DNA from: Streptomyces hundungensis
GTDB lineage: Bacteria > Actinomycetota > Actinomycetes > Streptomycetales > Streptomycetaceae
Direction of reading: 5' to 3'
Length of the DNA stretch: 64,000 bases
Assembly (NCBI RefSeq): GCF_003627815.1
Contig: NZ_CP032698.1
Span: forward strand, 2,790,001 to 2,854,000
A program made the position numbers and the translations under genes. Positions 51,880 through 60,875 of this stretch are shown here, piece by piece. Position 1 is the stretch's first letter, and the number at the start of each line of letters is the position of its first letter. The notes under the pieces were generated by a model. It was not told where the DNA came from, searched no databases, and was given only the letters and a program-made list of their open reading frames with translations.

Positions 51880-52727
51880 CCACCCCCTACCAGCAGCAGC
51901 CCCCGCACCCGCAGGCGCCGGGCCCCCAGCTCGGCATGTACACCTCGCCGATCGCCCTGCGCCGGGCCACCTTCACCGATGCGCTCGCCTCCGAGTGGAC
52001 CAAGATCCGGTCGGTGCGTTCCACCATGTGGACGCTGGGCGTGCTGATCGTGCTTCTGCTCGGCCTCGGTCTGCTCGCCGGCTTCCTCGTGCGGGCCAGC
52101 GACCCCGACATGGGCACCACCTCGGTGCTCGTACTCGGCTTCTACGGGGTGCTGCTCGGCCAGATCTGCGTGATCACGCTCGGCGTGCTGACCATCGCGT
52201 CCGAGTACGGCACCGGCATGATCCGTACGACCCTGACCGCCTGCCCGAGCCGGTCGCGGATCCTGGCGGCGAAGTCGGTCGTCTTCTTCCTGCTCGCGTT
52301 CGTCATCGTGACGGCGATGACCGCCGTGGTCGCGGTCGTGCAGACCGCCCTGGTGTCGAACGCGCCGACGCCGAGCGCCGGTGAGTGGCTGCGCGCCACG
52401 GTCGGCGTCGGTCTCTATGTCGCGATGATCGGGCTGCTCTCGCTGGCGGTGGGCGCGCTCATCCGGCACTCCGCGGGCTCGATCACGATCATGATCGGTG
52501 TGGTGCTGCTGCCCCTGGTGCTCGCCCTGTTCATGTTCACCGAGTCCCTGAGCGGCGTGCGCGACTTCCTCATGGAGTACTCGATCCCGAGCCAGCTCGC
52601 CGCGTTCTACGGCGCGACGGTCTCGGATTCGGGGCCGAGCGGCTGGGAGCCGCTGTGGATCATCACCGGGATCACCGCCGTCGCGCTCGGCGGTGCGTTC
52701 CTCTCGCTCAACTCGCGTGACGTGTAA
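51876..52727 (+). CDS. ABC-2 type permease (pair 2)
   Basis: 283-residue permease with a Gln/Pro-rich cytosolic N-terminus (TTPYQQQPPHPQAPGPQLG) followed by ASEWTKIRSVRSTMWTLGVL and about six TM segments. It is similar throughout to the permease at 49771. The shared disordered, Pro-rich character of its N-terminus and of its ATPase's C-terminus hints at direct interaction between them (inference). Confidence 0.92.
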   Translation: MTTPYQQQPPHPQAPGPQLGMYTSPIALRRATFTDALASEWTKIRSVRSTMWTLGVLIVLLLGLGLLAGFLVRASDPDMGTTSVLVLGFYGVLLGQICVITLGVLTIASEYGTGMIRTTLTACPSRSRILAAKSVVFFLLAFVIVTAMTAVVAVVQTALVSNAPTPSAGEWLRATVGVGLYVAMIGLLSLAVGALIRHSAGSITIMIGVVLLPLVLALFMFTESLSGVRDFLMEYSIPSQLAAFYGATVSDSGPSGWEPLWIITGITAVALGGAFLSLNSRDV

Positions 52728-52745
52728 CGCCGTTCAGGCGGACGT

Positions 52746-53075
52746 TCAGTACCTCGGCGCGTTCCTGGACCGCTGCACCCTGGTGGTGCGGCGGTCCTTC
52801 GCGTTCCAGCAGGCCTTGTGCCAGTGGCGGCGCTCGTCGACGCCCCCGTACTCGGGCCAGGCCACCAGGTGCGGGGCGCCGGAGGGGATTTCCTGGTCGC
52901 AGCCGGGGCAGCGGTAGCGCTTGCCGGCCGCGCTGGCGCCCGCCACGTGCCGGATGGACCACTCCTCGCCCTGCCAGGACTCGGTGCCCTGGAGGCCGAA
53001 GCGGTCGCCGCCCGTCCTGCTCTCGGACTCGGTCGGCTTCTCGCCGCCCTTGGGGCGGTTGCGACGCGGGGACAC
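52746..53075 (-). CDS. Small zinc-ribbon-like protein
   Basis: 109-residue basic cytoplasmic protein. YRCPGCDQEIPSG gives a CxxC knuckle, and RRHWHKACWNAKD provides His and Cys to complete a likely zinc site. N- and C-termini are Arg/Lys-rich and disordered. Orthologues are often mislabelled ATP/GTP-binding; no nucleotide motif is present. Convergent with the ABC permease, 18 bp apart. Function unknown. Confidence 0.8.
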   Translation of the reverse strand: MSPRRNRPKGGEKPTESESRTGGDRFGLQGTESWQGEEWSIRHVAGASAAGKRYRCPGCDQEIPSGAPHLVAWPEYGGVDERRHWHKACWNAKDRRTTRVQRSRNAPRY

Positions 53076-53300
53076 GGGGACACCTCACGGGGCGGGTCGG
53101 ACGTTTCCGTCCAGCCTAGGCCCACGCGGTCCGGGTACTCGTCCTGGCAGGGAGTTCGACGGCCGCGGGCCTCACCCGATCGAGGGACTCTTAGCGGACA
53201 ATCGCAAGAAGTTGGCGATGGGCCGTGCCTTTGGCACTTGTCAGACGTTCTTGCCAGTAAGAGGGGGAGAGCCGCGTCGGCCGCAAGGAGGCAGAAGGCG

Positions 53301-54338
53301 ATGCGTGTGGGCACTTTTGTACTGGCAGCCCAGTTTCCGGGCCAGGGGCAGGGAGAAACGCTCCACCGAGCGATCAGGTCCGCCGAAGTGGCCGAGGAGT
53401 CCGGGCTCGACTCCGTGTGGCTGGCCGAACATCACTTCGTACCGTACGGCGTCTGCCCCTCGGCCGTGACGCTGGCGGCGTTATTGCTCGGGCGCACCCG
53501 GCGGATCAGGGTCGGCACCGCGGTCTCGGTGCTGCCGACGGCGCATCCGGTCGCGCTCGGCGAGCAGGCCGCGCTGTTGCACCTCACCTCCGGCGGGCGG
53601 TTCACGCTCGGGGTGGGGCGCGGCGGGCCCTGGGTGGACCTGGAGGTGTTCGGGGCGGGCCTCGCGGCGTACGAGCACGGCTTCCCGGAATCGCTCGATC
53701 TGCTGCTGCGCTGGCTGCGCGAGCCCCGGGTCGCCGGTCTTGGGGAACGATTCCCCTTCCGGGAGGTCCCGGTCGTGCCGCGGCCCTCCGAGATCCTGGA
53801 CGGCGGCCCCGAGGACGACTGCCCGGAGGTGATCGTCGCGTGCACCTCGCCGAAGAGCGTGAAGCTGGCCGCGGAGCGCGGGCTCCCGATGCTGCTCGGC
53901 ATGCACTGCGGCGACGAGGACAAGGCCGGGATGATCGCACTGTGGCGCGAGGAGGCGCTCGCTGCGGGGCACGCGCCGGAGAAGGTCGCCGCGGCGGGCC
54001 ATGTGTCGGCCGGCGTCGCCCAGATCGCCGACCGCCGGGCCGAGGCCGTGGAAACCCTGGTGAAGTCGATGCCCGGCTGGCTGAAGCAGGGGCTCGACGC
54101 CCATGTGACGGTCGACGGCCGCCATCGCGCGATGCGCGACCCGGTGGCGTACACCGAACTGCTCTGCCGCCTGCACCCGGTGGGCACCCCCCGGCAGGCG
54201 GCGGACCGGCTGGCGGCCACGTCGGAGCGCACCGGCATCACCCGCTTCGCCCTGCTGGTCGAGGGATCGGGCGACCTGGCCGCCACCGAGGAGAACGTAC
54301 GGAGGCTGGGCACCGAGGTGCTGCCCCTGCTGGCGTAG
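53301..54338 (+). CDS. LLM-class (luciferase-like) flavin oxidoreductase with a TTA codon
   Basis: 345-residue bacterial-luciferase-like TIM-barrel enzyme using reduced flavin (FMN or F420). Motifs: GLDSVWLAEHHFVPYGVCPS, IRVGTAVSVLPTAHPVALGE, LTSGGRFTLGVGRGGPW. Substrate unknown. Codon 61 (53481-53483) is TTA, so translation should depend on the bldA tRNA and be confined to development or late growth, suggesting a role in secondary metabolism or differentiation. The start has AAGGAGG 10-16 bp upstream. Confidence 0.9.
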   Translation: MRVGTFVLAAQFPGQGQGETLHRAIRSAEVAEESGLDSVWLAEHHFVPYGVCPSAVTLAALLLGRTRRIRVGTAVSVLPTAHPVALGEQAALLHLTSGGRFTLGVGRGGPWVDLEVFGAGLAAYEHGFPESLDLLLRWLREPRVAGLGERFPFREVPVVPRPSEILDGGPEDDCPEVIVACTSPKSVKLAAERGLPMLLGMHCGDEDKAGMIALWREEALAAGHAPEKVAAAGHVSAGVAQIADRRAEAVETLVKSMPGWLKQGLDAHVTVDGRHRAMRDPVAYTELLCRLHPVGTPRQAADRLAATSERTGITRFALLVEGSGDLAATEENVRRLGTEVLPLLA

Positions 54339-54381
54339 CCCCGGAGCGGGGCGAGGGCGCCGGGCCCGGGCACAGCACCCG

Positions 54382-54402
54382 GGCGGCCGCCAAGTGGCCG
54401 CC
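54382..54402. terminator. Hairpin between LLM gene and the nucS-side gene
   Basis: GGCGGCC (54382-54388) and GGCCGCC (54396-54402) with a 7-nt loop in a 112-bp convergent gap. Short stem, so only a modest candidate. Confidence 0.4.
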
Positions 54403-54450
54403 GCCCCGCGTCAGTTGGCACCTCCCGCGACGCGGAGCGGCAGCGAAGAC

Positions 54451-54843
54451 TCAGCAGTCCCGAAGCTCCGGAGACTGGTTCAGCAGTTGACCCCTGATCG
54501 AGGTGAAGCGGGCCAGCCGCTCGTCGGAGGAGGGGTCCAGAGGGAACACCGCGACACGGTGGCAGTTCTGGAACGCCAGACGGACACCGAAGTGCCGCTG
54601 GAGCGCACCGCGTATGGCGTCACTCGCCAGGGCACGCAGCAGCTGGCCGCGGGCCTGCTCGTCCGGCGGTGGCGTCTGGTTGTCGGCGAACGTACCGCCG
54701 TCGACCTTCAGCTGGGCCACCAGAGAGCTGATCATCTCCCACGCGTAGGGCAGGGAGGTCCGGACGCAGTCGACGAAGGCGGCTTCGTCGACCTCGCCTC
54801 GCTCGGCCTGTTCGAGTAGGGCCGGTGAGACGTCGAGCGACAT
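54451..54843 (-). CDS. Conserved hypothetical protein (SCO5389-type)
   Basis: 130-residue soluble acidic protein conserved in Streptomyces beside nucS. It begins MSLDVSPALLEQAERGEVDE, contains VRTSLPYAWEMISSLVAQLK and ends with QSPELRDC. It has two or three Cys but no recognised motif. The ATG has GAGAGGAG upstream. Divergent from nucS across 228 bp; function unknown. Confidence 0.85.
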   Translation of the reverse strand: MSLDVSPALLEQAERGEVDEAAFVDCVRTSLPYAWEMISSLVAQLKVDGGTFADNQTPPPDEQARGQLLRALASDAIRGALQRHFGVRLAFQNCHRVAVFPLDPSSDERLARFTSIRGQLLNQSPELRDC

Positions 54844-55071
54844 GGTTTCTCCTCTCGCAACCCCGGGGAGCGGGGCCTTACGGGCAGGGAAGGGGACGAT
54901 GACGGCCGTCTCTTTCGACAACGCAGCGTGCGCGACCGACAACCTCCCGCTTCCACGGTAGGCGCGATGTCCTGCCCATGGCAGGTACTTGGCACATAAC
55001 CGGCCAATAACGAACAGTGCACTCCTGGGCGAATCGCGTTCGGCGGGGGGATTCGAGTAGCGTTGCGCCCC

Positions 55072-55743
55072 ATGCGTCTCGTCATCGCCCGCTGCTCCGT
55101 CGACTACGCGGGCCGGCTCACCGCCCACCTGCCCTCCGCTCCCCGTCTCATCCTGGTGAAGGCGGACGGCAGCGTCTCCATCCACGCTGACGACCGGGCC
55201 TACAAGCCCCTGAACTGGATGTCGCCGCCGTGCACCCTCAAGGAGGGCTCGGGGGACGACGAGGGTGTCTGGACCGTCATCAACAAGGCGGGCGAGAAGC
55301 TCATCATCACGATGGAGGAGGTCATGCACGACTCCTCCCACGAACTCGGCGTAGACCCCGGCCTGATCAAGGACGGCGTGGAAGCGCACCTCCAGGAGCT
55401 GCTCGCCGACCGCATCGACACCCTCGGCGAGGGCTACACCCTGATCCGCCGCGAATACCCCACGGCCATCGGCCCGGTGGACATCCTGTGCCGTGACGGT
55501 GACGGGAAGACGGTCGCGATCGAGATCAAGCGGCGCGGCGAGATCGACGGCGTCGAGCAGCTGACCCGCTATCTGGAGCTGCTCAACCGCGACCCGCACC
55601 TCGCCCCGGTCCAGGGCCTGTTCGCGGCTCAGGAGATCAAGCCCCAGGCGCGGGTGCTCGCCACCGACCGCGGCATCGGTTGTGTGGTGCTCGACTACAA
55701 CGCCCTGCGCGGCATCGAGGACGACAAGCTCCGGCTGTTCTGA
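55072..55743 (+). CDS. nucS: Mismatch-specific endonuclease NucS (EndoMS)
   Basis: 223-residue nuclease of the non-canonical actinobacterial mismatch repair pathway, replacing MutS/MutL. The C-terminal RecB-like catalytic domain has [20 protein letters not shown] with the D...ExK metal ligands; the N-terminal half is the DNA-binding/dimerisation domain. The last residues, EDDKLRLF, fit a beta-clamp-binding tail. The start is the ATG at 55072 rather than nine bases earlier. Followed by a perfect 17-bp stem terminator. Confidence 0.95.
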   Translation: MRLVIARCSVDYAGRLTAHLPSAPRLILVKADGSVSIHADDRAYKPLNWMSPPCTLKEGSGDDEGVWTVINKAGEKLIITMEEVMHDSSHELGVDPGLIKDGVEAHLQELLADRIDTLGEGYTLIRREYPTAIGPVDILCRDGDGKTVAIEIKRRGEIDGVEQLTRYLELLNRDPHLAPVQGLFAAQEIKPQARVLATDRGIGCVVLDYNALRGIEDDKLRLF

Positions 55744-55771
55744 TCCCGGGCCGCGACAGTCGCGGTACCAA

Positions 55772-55809
55772 CGAGAAGGGGCCCGCAGAGTGCTGCGGGC
55801 CCCTTCTCG
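55772..55809. terminator. Perfect 17-bp stem terminator after nucS
   Basis: CGAGAAGGGGCCCGCAG (55772-55788) and CTGCGGGCCCCTTCTCG (55793-55809) with a 4-nt loop. The symmetric stem with AAGGGG/CCCCTT flanks can act on both strands between the convergent nucS and ATPase-like genes. Confidence 0.85.
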
Positions 55810-55838
55810 TGTGTGCTGCCGTGTGCTGCGAGATTCTT

Positions 55839-58391
55839 CTACGCGCTGGTCGACGGCGACGGCGGCTGTGATCCGGCACGCGCGCTCGACGTCGGGGCGG
55901 TGGAGGCGCTGCCGGAGGGCGGCGGCGGCTTGGTGGAGGCCGGCGGGCTGCTGCCCCCACTGCTCGGCGGGGTCGACGGCACGGTCGGGGTCGACCCCGA
56001 GGGCGAGGGCGAGGCCGAGCCGGAGTCGCTGGGCGTCGGCTTCCCCGAAGGTGTCGGCCGGCCCGACGTCGAGGGCTTGCCCGAGGGCGACGGCTTGGAA
56101 GTGCCCGGTGCCGACGGGCCGGTGGAGGCGTGGCCCGGGGCGCTCGGGCTGCCGCTGGTGCCGGGTACGGGCTGGCCGGAAGCGCCGGGCCTGCCCGTGG
56201 TACCCGGCTTGCCCGGGCTCGTGGGGCCGCCGCCCTTGCCGTCGCCCGGGGCGGCGCCGGTGTCGCCGGAGGTGTTGGGGTCGGCGTCCGGGCTGCCGTC
56301 GGAGCCGCCCTCGTCGGCGGGCTGCTGCTGCTTGACGCCACCGCCGCCGTCGTCGCTGTTGTTGTTGGAGGTCGCGCCCAGGGTGACCACGGTGCCGAGC
56401 ACCGCGGCGAGCAGCGCCCCGGCGCCGGCCGCGACGAGGTTGCGCCGGGCACCCCCGAACACCGTGCGCCGCCGCAGCGACGCCATGGCGCCGCCGACCG
56501 GGGTGTCCCGCCGGGTGACCAACGTGGCTTTGGCGTCCGGGAGTTGGGCGGTCACCGCGGCCGCAGGGAGCATCCCGGGCAGCGCCTTGGGCTCCTCGTG
56601 GCGGGCGGCGGGCACCTCGTCGCCGACGGGGGCGCGGCCCGGCACCGCAAGGCCCCCCGAGCGGTCCTCGACCAGGGCGAGCGCCCGGCGTCCGGCGACC
56701 GTGCCGCGCTTGTCGGAGAGCGCGCCGCGCAGCGCGATGGAGGCCTCCAGCTCGGCGCGGGCCCGGTCCAGGCCCCCGTTGCACAGCGCGAGGACACCCA
56801 ACTCGTGGTGGAAGTACGCCTCTTCGGCGACCTCGCCGGTCAGCCGGGCCGCCTCGGACCCGACCCGCAGGCTCCGCTCCCAGGCACCCCAGTGCAGTCC
56901 CGCGGCGAAGACGGGCGCGGCGGTGCGGGCCAGTTTGACGGCGGTGGCGGGGTGCTCGTCCTGGTCGCCCGGCACGAGCGCGCTCATCGCGGCGAGCACC
57001 GCGTCGGCCTCGGCCGCGGCCCGCTCGGGGGTGACCGAGGGGTGGCCGGTCCACCAGGCGTAGTGCTGGGCCGCACTGTGGGCGCGCTCCCCCGCGCCGG
57101 CGGCGTATCCGGTGCTCTCCAGCTGGGTGAGGACGCCCGCGGCGAGCCGGTAGCGGGAGCCGACCGGGGACAGCAGTCCGCTGTCGAGGAGTTCGCCGAG
57201 GGCGGCGTCCGCGTGGGTGTCGCCGATGAGCGCGGGCAGGTGCGCCTGGTGCGGCACCTCACCGCCGAGCGCGACGGCGAAGCGCAGGGTGGCGCGGGCG
57301 GCCTCGCTCAGCCGGGAGGCGAGCAGGGCCGCGGGGGCCGCGCCCTCGCCGAGCGTGGGAAGCGGGATATCGCGGCCCTCGCCCGAGAACACCGACGCGT
57401 CGGCGGGCTCGTCCACCGGGAAGCCGTACGCGTCGAGCGGGCTACCCTCGCCGCGCAGCCGGTCGCGCTGGCGCAGCAGGGCGCCGGCCTGGACGAAGCG
57501 CAGCGCGAGCCCCTCGGACTCGAACCAGAGGTCGCCCGCCCAGTTGGCCTCCTCGTCGGTGAGCGGCCGGTCGACGGCCCGCTCCAGGAGTTCGAGCGAG
57601 GCGTTGCGGCCGAGGCCCCCGAGGAAGACCTCCTCGATGTGCGAGTCGGGGTGCGGCGCGGGGGTCTCGGGGGTCGCGGCGAGCACATAGGCGCACTCGG
57701 GCGTGGCCATGAGGAGCTCTTCGAGGGCGGCCCCGCCGAATTCGAGGTCGTCGAGGACGACGACGGCACCGATCTCGTGGACGCGGTCGAGCAGCGTGGG
57801 CCGGTCGGGCCGGTGCAGGGGCGCGTGGAAGACGGTGGCGTACAGCTCGTGCAGGAGCTCGTTGGGGCCGCGGCGGTGGCCGGAGAGGCGTACGACGCCG
57901 TCAGGGGCGAGTTCGGCGCAGTCTCCGGCGACGGCGTCGAGCAGGGCGGTGCGTCCGGCGCCCGCGGGCCCGGTGAGGCGCACGGAGCGGCCGCGGCCCA
58001 ACAGGCGCACCAGGCGGGCGCGTTCCTCCGCCCGTTCGAGCAGGGCGGGGGCGGGTGTCATGAGGCCGGGCGGCAGCGGCGGCCGGGCGGCCCGTTCGCT
58101 CTCGGTCCGCTCGGCGGCGGTGCGCCGTATCGCGGGGCCGGGTATCTCGCCCGGCGGACAGTTCTCGATCTCGCTGCCGTCGACCGGGTTGACCGTCAGC
58201 AGGAAGTCGCCGACGACGAGCTGGACGGTGCGGGCGAGGCCGGCCGGGCGCGGGGCGAACTCGGGGGCCGCGGGCTCCTTGTCGCGTGCGGAGCGCTGCG
58301 GTCCGGCGCCGGGTTCCGCGTGTGCGCCCGCAACGCCGACGGTGTCGCCGGCATGGTTGAACTCTTCCGGTCCCCGGCTCATCGGGTCCAT
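55839..58391 (-). CDS. Membrane-anchored ATPase-like protein with extracellular low-complexity tail
   Basis: 850-residue multi-part protein. After a 110-residue lead comes an AAA/STAND-like module whose P-loop reads GPAGAGRT, with Arg where Lys is usual, and a Walker B-like VVVLDDLEF. Winged-helix/TPR-type helices follow (about 380-600). One TM helix (LVAAGAGALLAAVLGTVVTL, about 680) then leads to about 150 residues of Ser/Pro/Gly/Thr repeats outside the cell. The layout suggests an intracellular signal module tied to the wall. The ATG at 58391 was chosen. Function unknown; a degenerate P-loop may mean no hydrolysis. Confidence 0.8.
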   Translation of the reverse strand: MDPMSRGPEEFNHAGDTVGVAGAHAEPGAGPQRSARDKEPAAPEFAPRPAGLARTVQLVVGDFLLTVNPVDGSEIENCPPGEIPGPAIRRTAAERTESERAARPPLPPGLMTPAPALLERAEERARLVRLLGRGRSVRLTGPAGAGRTALLDAVAGDCAELAPDGVVRLSGHRRGPNELLHELYATVFHAPLHRPDRPTLLDRVHEIGAVVVLDDLEFGGAALEELLMATPECAYVLAATPETPAPHPDSHIEEVFLGGLGRNASLELLERAVDRPLTDEEANWAGDLWFESEGLALRFVQAGALLRQRDRLRGEGSPLDAYGFPVDEPADASVFSGEGRDIPLPTLGEGAAPAALLASRLSEAARATLRFAVALGGEVPHQAHLPALIGDTHADAALGELLDSGLLSPVGSRYRLAAGVLTQLESTGYAAGAGERAHSAAQHYAWWTGHPSVTPERAAAEADAVLAAMSALVPGDQDEHPATAVKLARTAAPVFAAGLHWGAWERSLRVGSEAARLTGEVAEEAYFHHELGVLALCNGGLDRARAELEASIALRGALSDKRGTVAGRRALALVEDRSGGLAVPGRAPVGDEVPAARHEEPKALPGMLPAAAVTAQLPDAKATLVTRRDTPVGGAMASLRRRTVFGGARRNLVAAGAGALLAAVLGTVVTLGATSNNNSDDGGGGVKQQQPADEGGSDGSPDADPNTSGDTGAAPGDGKGGGPTSPGKPGTTGRPGASGQPVPGTSGSPSAPGHASTGPSAPGTSKPSPSGKPSTSGRPTPSGKPTPSDSGSASPSPSGSTPTVPSTPPSSGGSSPPASTKPPPPSGSASTAPTSSARAGSQPPSPSTSA

Positions 58392-58652
58392 GGTGAAAGC
58401 CCCCCAGATGCGTGGTGCGTAAGGATTGCCCCTCCCGGCCCTTACGCACTTCGCTGTTGGCTGTCGCTTCTGGTCCGGTCCCCGCCGTGTGGGTTCGTCG
58501 ATCGGCGGGAAGCCGAACCCTAGACTCCGGACAGTATCTACGAACAGGCGGGGTGCCGCCCCGTCCAAGACGTCATGGTCTCGTGAGGATTGTGCGCGGA
58601 GTCCGTTTACCGCACCCGTGTCCGAACAACTCCCGAGCCGGAGCCGGGCCGC

Positions 58653-58976
58653 CTAGACGCGCGGCAGTGCCTCGGCCACGATGCCGCCCTCGATGGCGAG
58701 GATGCGGTGCAGCCGGGTGGCGACCAGGAGGCGCTGCATCTGGGGTGGTACGCCGCGCAGCACGAGGCGCCGACCGCACCGGCCGGCCCGGCGGTGGGCT
58801 CCCATGATGACGCCGAGTCCGGTGGCGTCCCACGAGTCCAGTTCGGTGAGGTCGAGCACGAGGTCGCCTGCCCCGTCGTCGACCGCCGAGTGCAGGGCCG
58901 TACGGGCGTCCGCCGCGCTGCGGACGTCGAGGCGGCCCCCGACGACCAGCTCGACGTGGTCGCCCCTGATGTGCAT
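58653..58976 (-). CDS. STAS-domain anti-anti-sigma-like protein
   Basis: 107-residue single STAS domain, the fold of anti-sigma antagonists. The segment DSWDATGLGVIMGAHRRAGR aligns to the phosphorylation loop DxSG, here DATG, so the phospho-acceptor would be Thr rather than Ser. The start at 58976 has GGGAG upstream. It is not beside a kinase or sigma gene; a partner would be encoded elsewhere. It lies between the ATPase-like gene and 3-hydroxybutyryl-CoA dehydrogenase. Confidence 0.88.
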   Translation of the reverse strand: MHIRGDHVELVVGGRLDVRSAADARTALHSAVDDGAGDLVLDLTELDSWDATGLGVIMGAHRRAGRCGRRLVLRGVPPQMQRLLVATRLHRILAIEGGIVAEALPRV

Positions 58977-59111
58977 ATGCGCTCCCGAGAGTGCTTGGCT
59001 TTTCGACAACCGACTCAACAACTGACTGCCCGACGGCCGCGGAAGTTGCCGCCCGTGAGCCAACCGATACCTAATTCACCCCTGAGGGTGAGGGCTCGGG
59101 CGGTCGGCGGT

Positions 59112-59960
59112 TCAGTGCTTGTAGAAGCCCTGCCCGCTCTTGCGACCGATGTCACCCGCGTCCACCATCCGGCGCATCAGCTCCGGCGGGGCGAACTTCT
59201 CGTCCTGGGACTCCGTGTAGATGTTGCTGGTGGCGTGCAGCAGGATGTCCACGCCGGTGAGGTCGGCGGTGGCGAGCGGGCCCATCGCGTGGCCGAAGCC
59301 CAGCTTGCAGGCGAGGTCGATGTCCTCGGCGCTGGCCACGCCCGACTCGTACAGCTTGGCCGCCTCGACGACGAGCGCCGAGATGAGGCGGGTGGTGACG
59401 AAGCCCGCCACGTCGCGGTTGACGACGATGCAGGTCTTGCCGACCGACTCGGCGAACTCCCGCGCGGCGGCCAGGGTTTGGTCGCTGGTCTTGTAGCCGC
59501 GCACCAGCTCGCAGAGCTGCATCATCGGGACCGGCGAGAAGAAGTGGACGCCGACGACCCGCTCGGGGTGCTCGGTGGCCGCCGCGATCTTGGTGATCGG
59601 GATGGCGGAGGTGTTGGAGGCGAGCACGGTCTCCGGGCGCACGATCTTGTCGAGCGTGCGGAAGATCTCGTGCTTGACCTCCAGCTTCTCGAAGGCGGCC
59701 TCGACGACGATGTCGACGTCGGCGGCGGCGTCCAGATCGGTGGTGGTGGTGATGCGGGCGAGCGCGGCCTCGGCGTCCTCGGCGGACAGCTTCCCCTTGC
59801 TCACGAACTTGTCGTACGAGGCCTTGATGCCGTCGGTGCCCCGGGTGAGGGCCTCGTCGGTGACGTCGCGCAGTACGACGTCCCAGCCCGCCTGGGCCGA
59901 GACCTGCGCGATACCGGACCCCATGAGTCCGGCTCCGATGACGGCGAGCTTCCTGGCCAC
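59112..59960 (-). CDS. 3-hydroxybutyryl-CoA dehydrogenase
   Basis: 282-residue NAD(P)-dependent dehydrogenase (acetoacetyl-CoA to 3-hydroxybutyryl-CoA). Rossmann motif VIGAGLMGSGIA at the N-terminus, catalytic His in GVHFFSPVPMM, conserved ASNTSAIPI, NRDVAGFVTTRL and GPLATADLTGVD. The GTG at 59960 with GAGGGAA upstream gives the family length. Works with the thiolase at 41436 and IcmA in butyryl-CoA metabolism. Confidence 0.95.
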   Translation of the reverse strand: MARKLAVIGAGLMGSGIAQVSAQAGWDVVLRDVTDEALTRGTDGIKASYDKFVSKGKLSAEDAEAALARITTTTDLDAAADVDIVVEAAFEKLEVKHEIFRTLDKIVRPETVLASNTSAIPITKIAAATEHPERVVGVHFFSPVPMMQLCELVRGYKTSDQTLAAAREFAESVGKTCIVVNRDVAGFVTTRLISALVVEAAKLYESGVASAEDIDLACKLGFGHAMGPLATADLTGVDILLHATSNIYTESQDEKFAPPELMRRMVDAGDIGRKSGQGFYKH

Positions 59961-60151
59961 GACACTTCCCTCCAACGCGTTTCCACCCAAGCCTTCTTGG
60001 CGGAGGCTATCGGCCGGGCGGCGTTCTGGGAGGGCGAAGAGATGCGCGTCACGCCCACCCGTCTCCCGGCCACCGCCCCTTTACGAGGCTCTTCGAGCCG
60101 CTGGCGCCTTTTTTCATGACGGACATCACACCGCTCCGCGTGAGGTGGGTC

Positions 60152-60793
60152 TCAGCGGGCGCCCCGTACGGCGTAGTTGAGCACCTTGTCCCCCAGGAGC
60201 CCCTCCATCTCGTCGATCAGGACGAGCACCTCGCGGGAGACCGCCTTGGGGTCGCGGCCGGCCATCATCTCGCGGCTGATCGCGGCCATGGTCGTCTGGT
60301 GGACCCAGTTGAGCTGACCGGCCACCAGGGAGGGCAGCGCCTCTTCGGGGGGCGCGCCGACCTCTTCGCGCAGGGTCGCGTCCAGGTTCTCCAGGACCTC
60401 CTGGCCCACCGCCCACAGCCGGGCCTTGAGCGCGGGCGACTCGTGGATGACGGCCATGAACCGGCTGTAGCCCTCCATCAGACCGACGCGGGGCGACACC
60501 GACTCGACCTCGGCCCGTAGTTCGCGCAGGACGGCCTCGGCGGCCGACTCCCCCGCGTCCCGGCCGCGCACCCAGCGCGAGAGCCGGTCGACGATGCCCC
60601 GGCTGCGGTCGAGGAACAGGTCCTCCTTGGCGGGGAAGTAGTTGTAGACGGTGTTGACCGAGACGTCGGCCACCTCGGCGATCTCGGCGATCGTGACCGC
60701 CTCGAAGCCGCGCTCCAGGAAGAGCCCGGTGGCCAGGTCCGAGATCCGCTGCCGCGTCTCGCGCTTCTTGCGCTCCCTGAGCCCTTCTGCCAT
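60152..60793 (-). CDS. TetR-family regulator of the adjacent ABC exporter
   Basis: 213-residue repressor. HTH region: RISDLATGLFLERGFEAVTI, then AEIAEVADVSVNTVYNYFPA. The helical ligand-binding domain follows. It is divergent from a DrrA/DrrB-type exporter 82 bp away, the standard layout for local repression relieved by the exporter's substrate. Confidence 0.92.
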   Translation of the reverse strand: MAEGLRERKKRETRQRISDLATGLFLERGFEAVTIAEIAEVADVSVNTVYNYFPAKEDLFLDRSRGIVDRLSRWVRGRDAGESAAEAVLRELRAEVESVSPRVGLMEGYSRFMAVIHESPALKARLWAVGQEVLENLDATLREEVGAPPEEALPSLVAGQLNWVHQTTMAAISREMMAGRDPKAVSREVLVLIDEMEGLLGDKVLNYAVRGAR

Positions 60794-60841
60794 GGCACAA
60801 GAGTAGGCGATCGACTGCACCCTCTTAAAACTTGGTGTCAT

Positions 60842-60853
60842 TGCAAAATTGCA
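60842..60853. promoter_or_regulatory. TGCAA-AA-TTGCA inverted repeat in TetR/ABC divergent promoter
   Basis: A short AT-rich inverted repeat (TGCAA 60842-60846, TTGCA 60849-60853) in the 82-bp gap between the TetR gene and the ABC transporter. Plausible repressor half-sites; the arms are short, so this is only a candidate. Confidence 0.4.
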
Positions 60854-60875
60854 TCGACTCTGTTTTTCTGGGGCC

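Noticed and set aside
60849..60875. TTG start nine codons upstream for the DrrA-like ATPase
   Set aside because: It falls inside the promoter/operator region and has no ribosome site; ATG at 60876 fits the family.
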